A DNA stretch of 64,000 nucleotides. Origin: Brevibacillus antibioticus. GTDB lineage: Bacteria; Bacillota; Bacilli; Brevibacillales; Brevibacillaceae. The notes beneath the pieces are model-generated. The model was not told the origin of the DNA, ran no database searches, and was given only the letters and a program-made list of their open reading frames with translations. The DNA lies in NCBI RefSeq assembly GCF_005217615.1, contig NZ_SZNK01000001.1:1693501-1757500 (forward strand), in the 5' to 3' direction. Of this stretch, positions 25,120-33,309 are shown piece after piece. The stretch's first letter is position 1, and each line of letters begins with the position of its first letter. A program made the position numbers and the translations under genes.

Positions 25120-26670
25120 CAGGCTGTCGAGAAAGTCGACAGCCATTTTTATTTTACTTAATTTTAAGGCGACACCGCGTTAATTTGTTATAATTCTTAT
25201 AATTACATTTTATAGTAGGTGATAATTGTGCTTACCTCGAATGATAAAAATCCGCAAATGCATTACGAATTTGTGTGCCTTGATGAATTGGTCCCAGAGG
25301 ACCATTTATTAAGGGTCATCCAGAAACATATAGATTTCTCCTTCATCCGAGAAAAAGTACGTCAATATTATTGCGAGGATAACGGTAGACCTTCGATTGA
25401 TCCTATTGTTTTATTTAAAATGATTTTCATTGGATACCTTTACGGTATCCGCTCAGAGAGGCAGCTCGAAAAAGAAATCCAGACTAACATCGCCTATCGT
25501 TGGTTTCTTGGCCTTTCTTTAACAGATCGAGTTCCAGATCACACAACAATCAGTTGGAATCGTCGAACCCGTTTTAAAAATACAAATGTTTTTCAGGAGA
25601 TTTTTGATGAAATTGTGCGCTTGGCGATTCAGCATCGAATGGTCGCTGGACGTGTATTGATAAGTGATTCCACGCATCTTAAAGCAAATGCGAATAAACG
25701 AAAATTTAAGAAGCATGTCATCGAGAAATCGAGTCGTGCCTATCTCAAAGATTTAGAGGTAGCAATTAATGAAGACCGTGAGGTACATGGAAAAAAGGAT
25801 TGAAGCCTAGAGAGGGTGTGAAGGAAGAAAAGGAAATCAAGGTGAGTACCACTGATCCGGAAAGTGGCTACATGGTTCGAGACAGCAAGCCCGAAGGCTT
25901 TTTCTATCTCGATCACCGGACTGTCGATCATAAGTACAATATTATTACCGATGTCCATGTCACTGCTGGCAATGTCCATGATTCCGTTCCTTACATAGAT
26001 AGGCTGAATCTCCAAATCGAGAAGTTTGGGTTTAAGGATACAATTGAAGCTATTGCATTAGATGCTGGTTATTTAACTACTCCAATCTGCAAGGCACTTC
26101 ACGATATAAATGTATTTGCTGTCATCGGTCATCGTGCCTTTACACCTGTTAAAGGTCTTTTTGCTAAATGGCGCTTTAAATATGATCTGGAGTGCGATGT
26201 GTACACATGTCCTCAAAAACATACGCTTACTTATTCGACTACCGATCGAAACGGATACAGGATGTATAAGTCCAATAAAGAAATATGTAAAACTTGTCCA
26301 AGGCTTTCTGAGTGTACCCGATCTAAAAATCACCAAAAGGTGATAAGTAGGCACGTTTGGGAAGAGAGTAAGGAATGGGTTCGACAGAACCGTTTAAGTA
26401 AATCGGGGAAATATTTATATAGATTAAGATACCAAACCATAGAGCGAAGCTTTGCAGATGCTAAAGAACTGCATGGGCTTCGCTATTGTAGGTTACGCGG
26501 ACGTGAAAATGTCCAAGAGCAGGTATTGATGACAGCAACAGTACAAAACATTAAAAGGATAGCACTACACCTAGCGAAAGCAAGTTAGGTGAAGGCTATC
26601 CTTTTTTCAGCACTTCGTGCTGGAACAATACCAAAAAGAAATCCCCAAAAGGGGGTTTCTCTTCAGTCTG
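25120..26670 (+). mobile_element. IS1182-family insertion sequence, 1551 bp
   Basis: The ends form imperfect terminal inverted repeats: the left end begins CAGGCTGTCGAGAAAG and the right end, read inward on the minus strand, CAGACTGAAGAGAAAC. A 24-bp direct repeat flanks the element. The interior encodes an IS1182-type DDE transposase. The target was the terminator of the minus-strand gene at 26701-27858; palindromic targets with long duplications are known for this family. A short inverted repeat (CTGTCGAGAAAGTCGACAG) sits at the left end and a hairpin (CCCCaaaaGGGG) near the right end. Confidence 0.9.
25219..26588 (+). pseudogene. IS1182-type transposase, split in two frames
   Basis: Frame 1 (25219-25803) encodes the N-terminal DUF772/InsH-type domain and the first catalytic Asp (VLISDSTHLKANAN). 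Frame 2 (25800-26588) encodes the rest (IEAIALDAGYLTTP with the second Asp, a Cys-rich zinc-like segment CKTCPRLSEC, and YQTIERSFADAKELHGLRY with the Glu). Both parts align end to end with an intact transposase of the family. They meet at A AAA AAG (25790-25797), in the correct phase for a -1 ribosomal shift that would join them. This may be programmed frameshifting or a one-base change in the A run; most IS1182 members use one frame. GTG 25228 is an alternative start. Confidence 0.85.
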
Positions 26671-26694
26671 AAGCCGCCGTTTTATCGGCGGCCG
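26671..26694. repeat. Right 24-bp target-site duplication, functional terminator for 26701-27858
   Basis: Exact copy of 25096-25119. On the minus strand GCCGCCG..CGGCGGC forms a hairpin. In the copy left of the IS it is followed by TTTTT, so the original sequence was the intrinsic terminator of the minus-strand gene. The right copy has now lost its T tract. Confidence 0.85.
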
Positions 26695-26700
26695 TTTCAT

Positions 26701-27858
26701 TTATTTGAGTGATTCAGCAAGAATTTGCGCGATCTGCTCGCTGTCCTGTTCCCTGTACACACTATCATGATAATGCGGATGGTGAATGCTTACCCAGCCG
26801 TGCTCGATAGCCTTTTTGTAGTAATGCTTTGCCCGGTCCTCTTCACCATTCAGATAGAATAAGCAAGCAGCATTCCAATACAAGGCTGCATCGCCATCCC
26901 AATCCCAGCCTTGATCAAGTGCTTGGGCATAACTCCATGCTGCGCGGGCGTAGTCTTTTTCCACGCCATATTTCAGATCACCACGCATATAGTGGTTGCC
27001 GTTGACAAGGAAATTGTTTAACGGAAGGTTCCATCCGAACAGAACTGGGAAATCTGCGAGCAGCTCGAAACCGACAGACAAGGCTGTTCGCTGTGAACCT
27101 ATATTATTTGACCAGCATTGCCATCCCACTCTTTTGATTCCGCGTTGTTTGGCGAGTGAGAGAGCACCGCATGCTGTCTTTCGAGCCCATCCGTTACCCT
27201 GATAGTCTTCATCAGTTTCTATACCCAATTCACATTCGTCTTCTACTACCCAATCCGTCATGCACCAGCTAATAATGGTCGGCCCCTCATCGGTATCTTG
27301 AATCGCGGCACAACCGAATCCTTTGTTTTCATAGGCTTCTATGGATGACCAGTTCTCTGTTATTTCATCGAGAACATCCTCGAGACCAACCAATTCCTTC
27401 CGCTTTAAAAAGGTGCTGTCTATCGGGACAATATGATCGTCAGCAGGAGGGTACAGATCCTGTAGATGGTGAGTAAAGATCATTCGTCCGCTTCTCATGG
27501 GAAATATATCTTTCATCACGATATCGAGAATGTCATCCCACTTCTCATCCGTAGGATAAAACAGGACGTAGTCAAGCTGTTCATCAGCAGCAAGCTGCGG
27601 TAAAATCTCCTCTTTGAGCAATGCATTCACTTCTTCAAAGAAGAGGGGATTATCAATACTGCCTCCTAGAAAAATACCTTGGGGGCTTGTCAACAAGGCT
27701 GATCTCGCGTCATTTGACAGGAATACTCTACCAGGAATAACACCTGTAATGACCCCTTTAATGGATACATGATGCTTCAACGCTTCGAATAGATTGGTCG
27801 CGCTATGGAAGCAATCGTTTGTGAGTTCTGTTCCTTGAACCATTTTTTGAGCAAACAT
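26701..27858 (-). CDS. GNAT N-acetyltransferase with C-terminal TPR-like tail
   Basis: The protein of about 385 aa has three parts. The N-terminal half (about 1-170) resembles the GNAT-related domain that recognises substrate. The GNAT core follows (about 170-280; ELGIETDEDYQGNGWARKTA is the acetyl-CoA loop, and SNNIGSQRTALSVGFELL ends it). The end (about 310-370) carries a TPR-like helix pair (DAALYWNAACLFYLNGEEDR then AKHYYKKAIEHGW). ATG 27858 has GGAGG upstream; an ATG 18 bases earlier precedes that SD. The substrate is unknown. Its terminator was split off by the IS insertion. Confidence 0.82.
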   Translation of the reverse strand: MFAQKMVQGTELTNDCFHSATNLFEALKHHVSIKGVITGVIPGRVFLSNDARSALLTSPQGIFLGGSIDNPLFFEEVNALLKEEILPQLAADEQLDYVLFYPTDEKWDDILDIVMKDIFPMRSGRMIFTHHLQDLYPPADDHIVPIDSTFLKRKELVGLEDVLDEITENWSSIEAYENKGFGCAAIQDTDEGPTIISWCMTDWVVEDECELGIETDEDYQGNGWARKTACGALSLAKQRGIKRVGWQCWSNNIGSQRTALSVGFELLADFPVLFGWNLPLNNFLVNGNHYMRGDLKYGVEKDYARAAWSYAQALDQGWDWDGDAALYWNAACLFYLNGEEDRAKHYYKKAIEHGWVSIHHPHYHDSVYREQDSEQIAQILAESLK

Positions 27859-27877
27859 TCGTTCATTTCCTCCCATA

Positions 27878-27922
27878 GCATATGAGAGAAGATAAAGTTA
27901 TCGTTTGAAACCTCTCATATGC
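27878..27922. repeat. 11-bp inverted repeat upstream of GNAT gene
   Basis: GCATATGAGAG (27878-27888) and CTCTCATATGC (27912-27922) are perfect arms 23 bases apart, immediately upstream of the GNAT SD. It could be an operator or a leader hairpin. Confidence 0.7.
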
Positions 27923-28194
27923 TTTTCCATTTGTTTTAGCGAATCCAAAACATCATCACTCCTTTACCTGTAGTAGGGCGCGAATCTCTGGGGTGTTTGG
28001 TCCTGATGCCCCCCTTGTTCATTATGGATGATTAACCAAATATTGCAAGGGGGGATTTACTCTTTTTGAAATATTTACATGAAAATATAATCGTACTGCT
28101 GCCGTAGAATCTTCAAGGCTTTCGTAGCAGAATGATTTACATAACCTAATTATGGTAAACTTATTATCAAGCACACGAAAAAGACTTTTCAAAC

Positions 28195-28246
28195 AAAAAA
28201 GGCAGCGATAGCCCAGGACTTTTTCCCGTCCAAAGCTACTCCTGCC
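28195..28246 (-). terminator. Intrinsic terminator of PucR-type gene
   Basis: On the minus strand GGCAGGAGTAGC pairs with GCTATCGCTGCC, and six T follow. Confidence 0.88.
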
Positions 28247-28255
28247 TTTTTCGAT

Positions 28256-30391
28256 TCAGCCTTCCTGGCGCAAATGACAAGCGAGCTGTAATTTCAGCAA
28301 GTCTTCCGGATTTCGTAAATCGATATGAAGAAGCTCCTCAACTTTGCGCAATCGCTGATACAGTGTATTGACATGAATGTGCAGCTCTTTGGCGGTCAGT
28401 TGAGGGGATTGACTGCATTTCATATAAGTGATGAGCGTCTGTTCCCATTCCTCGTATTTTTCCGGGTCTTGCCAGAAAGGGGCAAAGACATCTTGTATGA
28501 ATGCCTCAATATCGGCCTGACTCTGGTTCAGCATGAGGCGATTGACACCCAGGTCTTTATAGTGAATCACACCACATCGGCTGCGGTTCGTCAGATAGTG
28601 AGCGGCCTTCTTGGCTTCTTCGTAGCTTTTGCTGATTTGTTCAATCCCACTTGCCATACTTCCCACGCCAATGGATAACGATGCTTCCTTGCCAAGTTCC
28701 CACTCATAAGACGCCTGTTGTAGTCTGTCCCGGATGTCATTTCCGTCTCGGGAGCCGAGAGGCCGGATGAGAAGGGTGACATGGTTATGGAATCCGTAGA
28801 CAAACATCTGTGTTTTACTGAACTCCCATTTCCATCGGGTAATGAGCCGGTGAATATTTGCTTCTAGCAATGCCAGGTCTTGGCACTGCGTCAGATGGGC
28901 ATACACCACGTAGTATTTTGCTTGCGGCTGTAACCCTATCGAACGAGCGCGGTCAAACAGTTCATTGCCTTTGCTTGCGATTAGTTCTTGAAAAAGATCG
29001 TGTGCTCGCTTGTATAGCACGGAGCTGATCGATTGCTTTTTCACCAAATCGAGTATGAGCACAGCACTCCCTTGTTCCACCGTCATACGTGCGAGATCAG
29101 ATAGCCCGCGTTCGTCTAAGGGAATCACGAGACATCCGAGAAAAATGCTCCCATTGATTAGTGGATACAAACAGAACAGTTGATCGGCACCAGAAGCGGG
29201 CGAGAACAGGTTGAGGGAAACAGGCTGTCTTCTTTTGTTCAGCAATATATACAGTTCATCCCAGCTAAAAAACAAAACACTCTTTTCAGGATACATCTTC
29301 TGCTCAAGCCAATCGGCAAAATAGATGGAATGTCCCGTCATTTTGTTGAGGGTTTTTACGATTGTTTCCGCCCCTTTATTTTGCAAGGACAACTGCTTGA
29401 TGGCTTCGTGGATATGGTTGCGTTGTATCAAATCATCGTGCTTGGCTTGCAGTTGAGAGCTAATGGCAGCCAAATGTTCATACGCTTGCTTGATTTCATC
29501 ATAGAGCTCGGCATTTTGCAGGGCGATGGAAGTTTGGTCTGCGAAGCCTTGGAGGAGGTCGAGGTCGTACTCAGTAAACACATTTTCTTGATGAAACTGA
29601 TGCAGGACAAGTACACCAATACGCTTTTCTTCACGTGATATCGGAACACATAACAAGCCATTCAAGTCTCGCAATGCTTTTGCGTGGTTCAGGGAGTGAA
29701 AGTTGTCAGCAGAGATATCCCTCATCGCGTGGGTTGTTTCTTGGCTTGTTTTGTACAGGCGTGGGATTCCGTCTTCGAACACTTTGCCCGCGATGGATTC
29801 TCCAACCCGCATTTTGAGATCCTTGAACACCGTATCATGAAAACCGACGGTCGCTTTCGGAAGCAATCGATCGATAGTGGGATCATACAGGTGCAGGAGG
29901 CCTGCGTCAGCAGCCGGGATAACAGCCAGTGCATTACCAATGATGCCGCGGATGATTTGGTGAACGTCGAGGGTAGCAGATATCGAACGAATCCCTTCAA
30001 AGAGTTTTTTGCTTTCCTCCGCTTTGGCTCTCATTTTTTCTTCTTCCATTAATAGGCGAATCCCGAACCAAAGCAGTTCCCATTGGTCAGAGGTAAGGGG
30101 GACCTGTTGTTGTGCTTTATGCGTAAGACAAATGACGGCTTGTCCATCGTTTGCGTAGAAAAAACGGTACATTTGTTGTGAGCGAAGAGTCTCATATCGA
30201 TAACGTATGTGGCCAGCATCGTTGTCACAGAGAGGTACTGTCATAGCGAGAGTAATTGCGGTAGCACTTTCATGAAAAGAAGAGAAAATAAGCCGAAAAT
30301 GTCGATCACGCGAAAATTGGAACCATATCGAAAAAGGCTGATCGTCAAACCATTCTTGCAGCTTTTCAAGCAGGAGCGAAAAAGAATTCAT
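28256..30391 (-). CDS. GAF-domain PucR/CdaR-type transcription regulator
   Basis: The protein of about 711 aa has an N-terminal region of unknown type, a GAF domain (about 150-300; TLDVHQIIRGIIGNALAVIP then GLLCVPISREEKRIGVLVLH), a coiled stretch, a CdaR-like middle domain (KAYYVVYAHLTQ-like), and the C-terminal PucR HTH (LTAKELHIHVNTLYQRLRKV, with the helix LLHIDLRNPEDLLKLQLACHL). ATG 30391 is preceded by GGAGG; longer upstream frames run into the divergent promoter region. It stands divergent to the aldehyde dehydrogenase operon, which it presumably activates in response to a substrate or metabolite bound by GAF. Confidence 0.88.
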   Translation of the reverse strand: MNSFSLLLEKLQEWFDDQPFSIWFQFSRDRHFRLIFSSFHESATAITLAMTVPLCDNDAGHIRYRYETLRSQQMYRFFYANDGQAVICLTHKAQQQVPLTSDQWELLWFGIRLLMEEEKMRAKAEESKKLFEGIRSISATLDVHQIIRGIIGNALAVIPAADAGLLHLYDPTIDRLLPKATVGFHDTVFKDLKMRVGESIAGKVFEDGIPRLYKTSQETTHAMRDISADNFHSLNHAKALRDLNGLLCVPISREEKRIGVLVLHQFHQENVFTEYDLDLLQGFADQTSIALQNAELYDEIKQAYEHLAAISSQLQAKHDDLIQRNHIHEAIKQLSLQNKGAETIVKTLNKMTGHSIYFADWLEQKMYPEKSVLFFSWDELYILLNKRRQPVSLNLFSPASGADQLFCLYPLINGSIFLGCLVIPLDERGLSDLARMTVEQGSAVLILDLVKKQSISSVLYKRAHDLFQELIASKGNELFDRARSIGLQPQAKYYVVYAHLTQCQDLALLEANIHRLITRWKWEFSKTQMFVYGFHNHVTLLIRPLGSRDGNDIRDRLQQASYEWELGKEASLSIGVGSMASGIEQISKSYEEAKKAAHYLTNRSRCGVIHYKDLGVNRLMLNQSQADIEAFIQDVFAPFWQDPEKYEEWEQTLITYMKCSQSPQLTAKELHIHVNTLYQRLRKVEELLHIDLRNPEDLLKLQLACHLRQEG

Positions 30392-30514
30392 ACACGTGTC
30401 CTCCATATAGAGAATTACACATTGCCAATTGGAAATAAGTGGATTTATATACATTGTATTCATAATTTTGGATATATACAATACTCCTATAAGATACGGA
30501 AGGTGGGAGACGGT

Positions 30515-31966
30515 TTGACAGCAACATACAAGAACTATATCGCTGGAGCTTGGGTGACTAGCCATACTGGACAGGTTTTCCCTAGCACAAACCCTGCCAA
30601 TACGAATGAGGTTCTCGGTTATTTTCAAAAATCGGACGGGCTAGATGCGCGTTCTGCCATTGAAGCTGCAGCCAATGCTTTTGGTGAATGGTCTCAAAAA
30701 TCGGCTCCCACGCGTGGAGAGTTCTTGTTTTCTCTCATTTCCTTATTGGAAAAACACAAAGAAGAGCTCGCAGAAACGATCACCCGTGAAGTCGGAAAAA
30801 CATTGCGGGAAGCGAGGGGCGAAGTTGCCAAGACCATCACCTCCATGAAGCAGTTGACAGGGGAAGCTACTCGCTTGACAGGTCAAACGGTGCCTTCCTT
30901 TGATGAACGGGTAATTGGTTACACGGTGCGAGAGCCAATCGGGGTTTTCGCGATTATTGCGCCATGGAATTTTCCGCTGGGGATTGGTTTGTGGAAAATT
31001 GTCCCGGCCATCCTCGCAGGCAATACAGTTGTGTTCAAGCCGGCGAGCAACACGTCCTTGATTAGCGTAAAGCTGGTAGAGCTCCTGATTGAAAGCGGCA
31101 TTCCGAGTGGCGTAGTGAATTTGGTAACCGGACCGGGTGCGGTAATCGGGGAGGAATTAGCGAATCATCCACTGGTCAAAGGTATTTCGTTTACGGGTTC
31201 TTCTGAAGTGGGACTTTCCTTGGGGAGTGCAGTTGGAGCCAGAGGAGGCAAGATTCAGGCGGAGATGGGCGGGAAAAATCCGGCGATCATTCTCGCGGAC
31301 GCTGATATTGACCTCGCTATCGATTCCATCGTACTGAGTGGATTCTTCGATAATGGCCAACGTTGTACGGGGACCAGTCGCGTTTTGGTTGTTCCTGAAG
31401 TAGCCGAACAAGTAAAAGCAAAATTGATCGAGCGAGCGAAGGGCTTGAAAATCGGGAATGGTTTCGATTCAGACAATCATAACGGTCCAGTAGTGGACGA
31501 GCATCAGCTCAATTTGTATCTTCATTATGTACAAAAGGGAATCGAAGATGGTGGCGTACTGGAATGTGGGGGTAAGCGCCTTGTAGAAGGTGATCTCGCT
31601 CAGGGCTACTTCGTTGCTCCGACGGTGTTTACTGGCATAACGCAGGAGATGGCGATTGCCAACGAAGAAATTTTTGGCCCCGTGATCGCCGTGATCGATG
31701 TAGATTCTTTCGAACATGCTATGCAAGTGGCTAACCAGGTGGAATTTGGCTTGTCCTCCACGATTTTTACGAACGATTTGCAAAAAGCTTTCCAATTTGT
31801 CAAAGGCATTCAGTCAGGTGTCACGCATGTCAATATGCCATCGACTCATTTTGAATCACAGTTTCCGTTTGGTGGCAAAAAGATATCTGGATTGGGTCCG
31901 AGAGAACAAGGGGAGTCAGCGCTCGATTTTTATGTCGAGACAAAAACGGTTTATATTCGGCCATAA
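30515..31966 (+). CDS. NAD(P)-dependent aldehyde dehydrogenase
   Basis: The 483-aa protein from TTG 30515, which has GGAAGGTGGGAG upstream, belongs to the ALDH superfamily. The catalytic Cys is in FDNGQRCTGTSRVLV, the Glu general base in QAEMGGKNPAIILAD, and the cofactor loop in FTGSSEVGLSLG. It resembles B. subtilis YcbD-type alpha-ketoglutarate semialdehyde dehydrogenases in TREVGKTLREARGE and GQRCTGTSR. Methylmalonate- or malonate-semialdehyde activity is also possible given the next gene. Operon partner: a 3-hydroxyisobutyrate dehydrogenase-type enzyme 26 bases downstream. Confidence 0.9.
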   Translation: MTATYKNYIAGAWVTSHTGQVFPSTNPANTNEVLGYFQKSDGLDARSAIEAAANAFGEWSQKSAPTRGEFLFSLISLLEKHKEELAETITREVGKTLREARGEVAKTITSMKQLTGEATRLTGQTVPSFDERVIGYTVREPIGVFAIIAPWNFPLGIGLWKIVPAILAGNTVVFKPASNTSLISVKLVELLIESGIPSGVVNLVTGPGAVIGEELANHPLVKGISFTGSSEVGLSLGSAVGARGGKIQAEMGGKNPAIILADADIDLAIDSIVLSGFFDNGQRCTGTSRVLVVPEVAEQVKAKLIERAKGLKIGNGFDSDNHNGPVVDEHQLNLYLHYVQKGIEDGGVLECGGKRLVEGDLAQGYFVAPTVFTGITQEMAIANEEIFGPVIAVIDVDSFEHAMQVANQVEFGLSSTIFTNDLQKAFQFVKGIQSGVTHVNMPSTHFESQFPFGGKKISGLGPREQGESALDFYVETKTVYIRP

Positions 31967-31992
31967 GTATAGGGAAAGCAGGAGGAGCGAAG

Positions 31993-32883
31993 ATGGAAGC
32001 GATTGGTGTTATCGGCATGGGTGCAATGGGGAAAGGGATGGTCTGCAATCTGTTGCGAAAAGGCTACCACGTGTATGCCTACGATCCTAGTCCAGACGCA
32101 AAAGCCTGGGCGAAGGAAAAAGGAGCGATAGTCGTCGAGTCTCCACAGGCAGTGGGTAGCGTAGCACGTGTCGTTTTCACTTCGCTTCCAGGGCCCGAGA
32201 TTGTTGAGGAAGTCATGCTGGGTGCGGACGGGCTGTACTTATCATTAGGGGCGGGCAGTTTCGTATTTGATACAAGTACGATCGATCCTGCTACAGCAAA
32301 ACGTCTGAATCAGTACGGCGTAGAAAAAGGAATCTACTACTACGATTGTCCGGTGAGTGGAGGACCTGCGGGTTCTGCGGCCGGAACGTTAACCGTTATG
32401 GTCGGCGGTGATGAGGAAATGCTTCCGGAAATCATGGACTATCTCAGGGCAATTGGGAAGGAAATTTTTTATCTGGGGGAATCCGGCTCCGCACAAGTGG
32501 CGAAGCTTTGTCACAACTCGGTCGTTGCCGTCATTACAGCAGCGTTGGGCGAGGCTTTCAGTGTCGGGACAAAAGCTGGCGTTGATCGACACAAGCTGGC
32601 AGCCGTCATGGACAAAGGCTCTGCCCACAATCGAGTGCTCTCCGTTTTTGGGCCTAACATCTTGTACGGTACGTATGAAAATACGGTCTTTTCCTTGGAT
32701 CATATGTACAAAGATTTGCAGCTCTATGCACAAACCGCTCGAGAACAGCAAGTACCTGTTCTCGTTGGAGGCACGGTTGCGCAAATGTATGAGGCAGCGA
32801 AAGCACAAGGCAAAGGTAGCTGGGATTCGAGTGCAGTCTGTACCGTGACGGAGGAGCTGGCTCATACAACAATTGCGCGTTAA
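31993..32883 (+). CDS. 3-hydroxyisobutyrate dehydrogenase-family oxidoreductase
   Basis: The 296-aa beta-hydroxyacid dehydrogenase has GVIGMGAMGKGMVCNLL (Rossmann GxGxxG) at the N-terminus, the substrate-binding DCPVSGGPAGSAAGTLTVMV and the catalytic Lys/Asn of AKLCHNSVV. GGAGGAGCG precedes ATG 31993. Members oxidise 3-hydroxyisobutyrate, tartronate semialdehyde or related acids with NAD(P). Together with the aldehyde dehydrogenase it would make a two-step oxidation of a hydroxyacid to a semialdehyde and then an acid, under PucR-type control. The exact substrate is not readable. Confidence 0.9.
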   Translation: MEAIGVIGMGAMGKGMVCNLLRKGYHVYAYDPSPDAKAWAKEKGAIVVESPQAVGSVARVVFTSLPGPEIVEEVMLGADGLYLSLGAGSFVFDTSTIDPATAKRLNQYGVEKGIYYYDCPVSGGPAGSAAGTLTVMVGGDEEMLPEIMDYLRAIGKEIFYLGESGSAQVAKLCHNSVVAVITAALGEAFSVGTKAGVDRHKLAAVMDKGSAHNRVLSVFGPNILYGTYENTVFSLDHMYKDLQLYAQTAREQQVPVLVGGTVAQMYEAAKAQGKGSWDSSAVCTVTEELAHTTIAR

Positions 32884-32965
32884 GCGATGAGTTTGAAAGA
32901 GAAAGTAGATAGGTACCATCAGGTATTTGAAAAATTAACTGAATTTATCGCAGGTTTCGAAAAAA

Positions 32966-32995
32966 TTGACAAAAATATACAATTAATGTTAAAAT
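32966..32995 (+). promoter_or_regulatory. Sigma-A promoter of lanthipeptide precursor
   Basis: A perfect TTGACA (32966-32971) and TAAAAT (32990-32995) are separated by 18 bases in very AT-rich DNA. A leader of about 95 bases precedes the precursor gene. Confidence 0.75.
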
Positions 32996-33094
32996 ATGTA
33001 ATATGAATTCAATTTAAAATATAGTACAAGCTTTATAGATTTGAAAAAAATAGTCACGACATTTAATCCCAATTTTGGAAGGAGGTGAATAATA

Positions 33095-33199
33095 ATGAAT
33101 CAAGTGCTGAATTTACAAAAACTTCCTCAAAAAGAGGCAAGTGTAGTAGCTGCTAGGTGGTCATTGTATAGTAACATTTGCCATTGGCCATGGGGGTAA
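33095..33199 (+). CDS. Class III lanthipeptide precursor, labionin-type core
   Basis: A 34-aa peptide with a near-perfect SD (GGAGGTG, 33081-33087) 7 bases before ATG 33095. Residues 5-11 are LNLQKLP, which matches the LxLQ-type helix that class III synthetases bind in leader peptides. The C-terminal part RWSLYSNICHWPWG contains Ser23, Ser26 and Cys29, exactly the Ser-x2-Ser-x2-Cys pattern that labyrinthopeptin-type enzymes turn into labionin. The tail is short and Trp-rich (HWPWG). No other Ser, Thr or Cys lies after residue 16, so one ring system is expected. The synthetase gene begins 110 bases downstream. The cleavage site of the leader is not evident. Confidence 0.88.
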   Translation: MNQVLNLQKLPQKEASVVAARWSLYSNICHWPWG

Positions 33200-33227
33200 T
33201 GGTTGTAAGGTGCTTCTTCAGAGAAGG

Positions 33228-33261
33228 CCTAGTTGAAGGGTAACTTCAACTAGGTCCTTTT
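33228..33261 (+). terminator. Attenuator hairpin between precursor and synthetase
   Basis: Perfect 11-bp arms CCTAGTTGAAG (33228-33238) and CTTCAACTAGG (33244-33254) are followed by TCCTTTTGATT. A leaky terminator here would keep precursor mRNA far more abundant than synthetase mRNA, a common design in RiPP loci. Confidence 0.8.
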
Positions 33262-33309
33262 GATTGATTGGGAGAGGTACATCAATCATTTATAGGAGGA
33301 GAGTATATC

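Larger units (their letters stand above)
27859..28255. other. Intergenic region with inverted repeat and possible upstream peptide
   Basis: It contains an 11-bp inverted repeat (see 27878-27922), a possible 16-codon minus-strand frame (27948 to 27898, TTG start after AAAGGAG, MDSLKQMEKHMRGFKR) ahead of the GNAT gene, and the terminator of the PucR-type gene (28195-28246). No larger gene is seen. Confidence 0.45.

Noticed and set aside
25081-26700. CRISPR-like repeats because of the two identical 24-mers
   Set aside because: Only two copies exist, 1.5 kb apart, and they flank an insertion sequence with inverted repeats; they are a target-site duplication.
32881-33094. Searched for a second lanthipeptide precursor upstream of 33095
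   Set aside because: The region is a promoter and leader; no further frame with an SD and a Ser/Cys-rich end was found.
33200-33309. Searched for a second precursor between the first and LanKC
   Set aside because: Only the attenuator hairpin and the LanKC ribosome binding site are present.
33268-33309. Longer N-terminus for LanKC
   Set aside because: The extension contains the AGGAGGAG ribosome binding site used by ATG 33310, so it is not translated.
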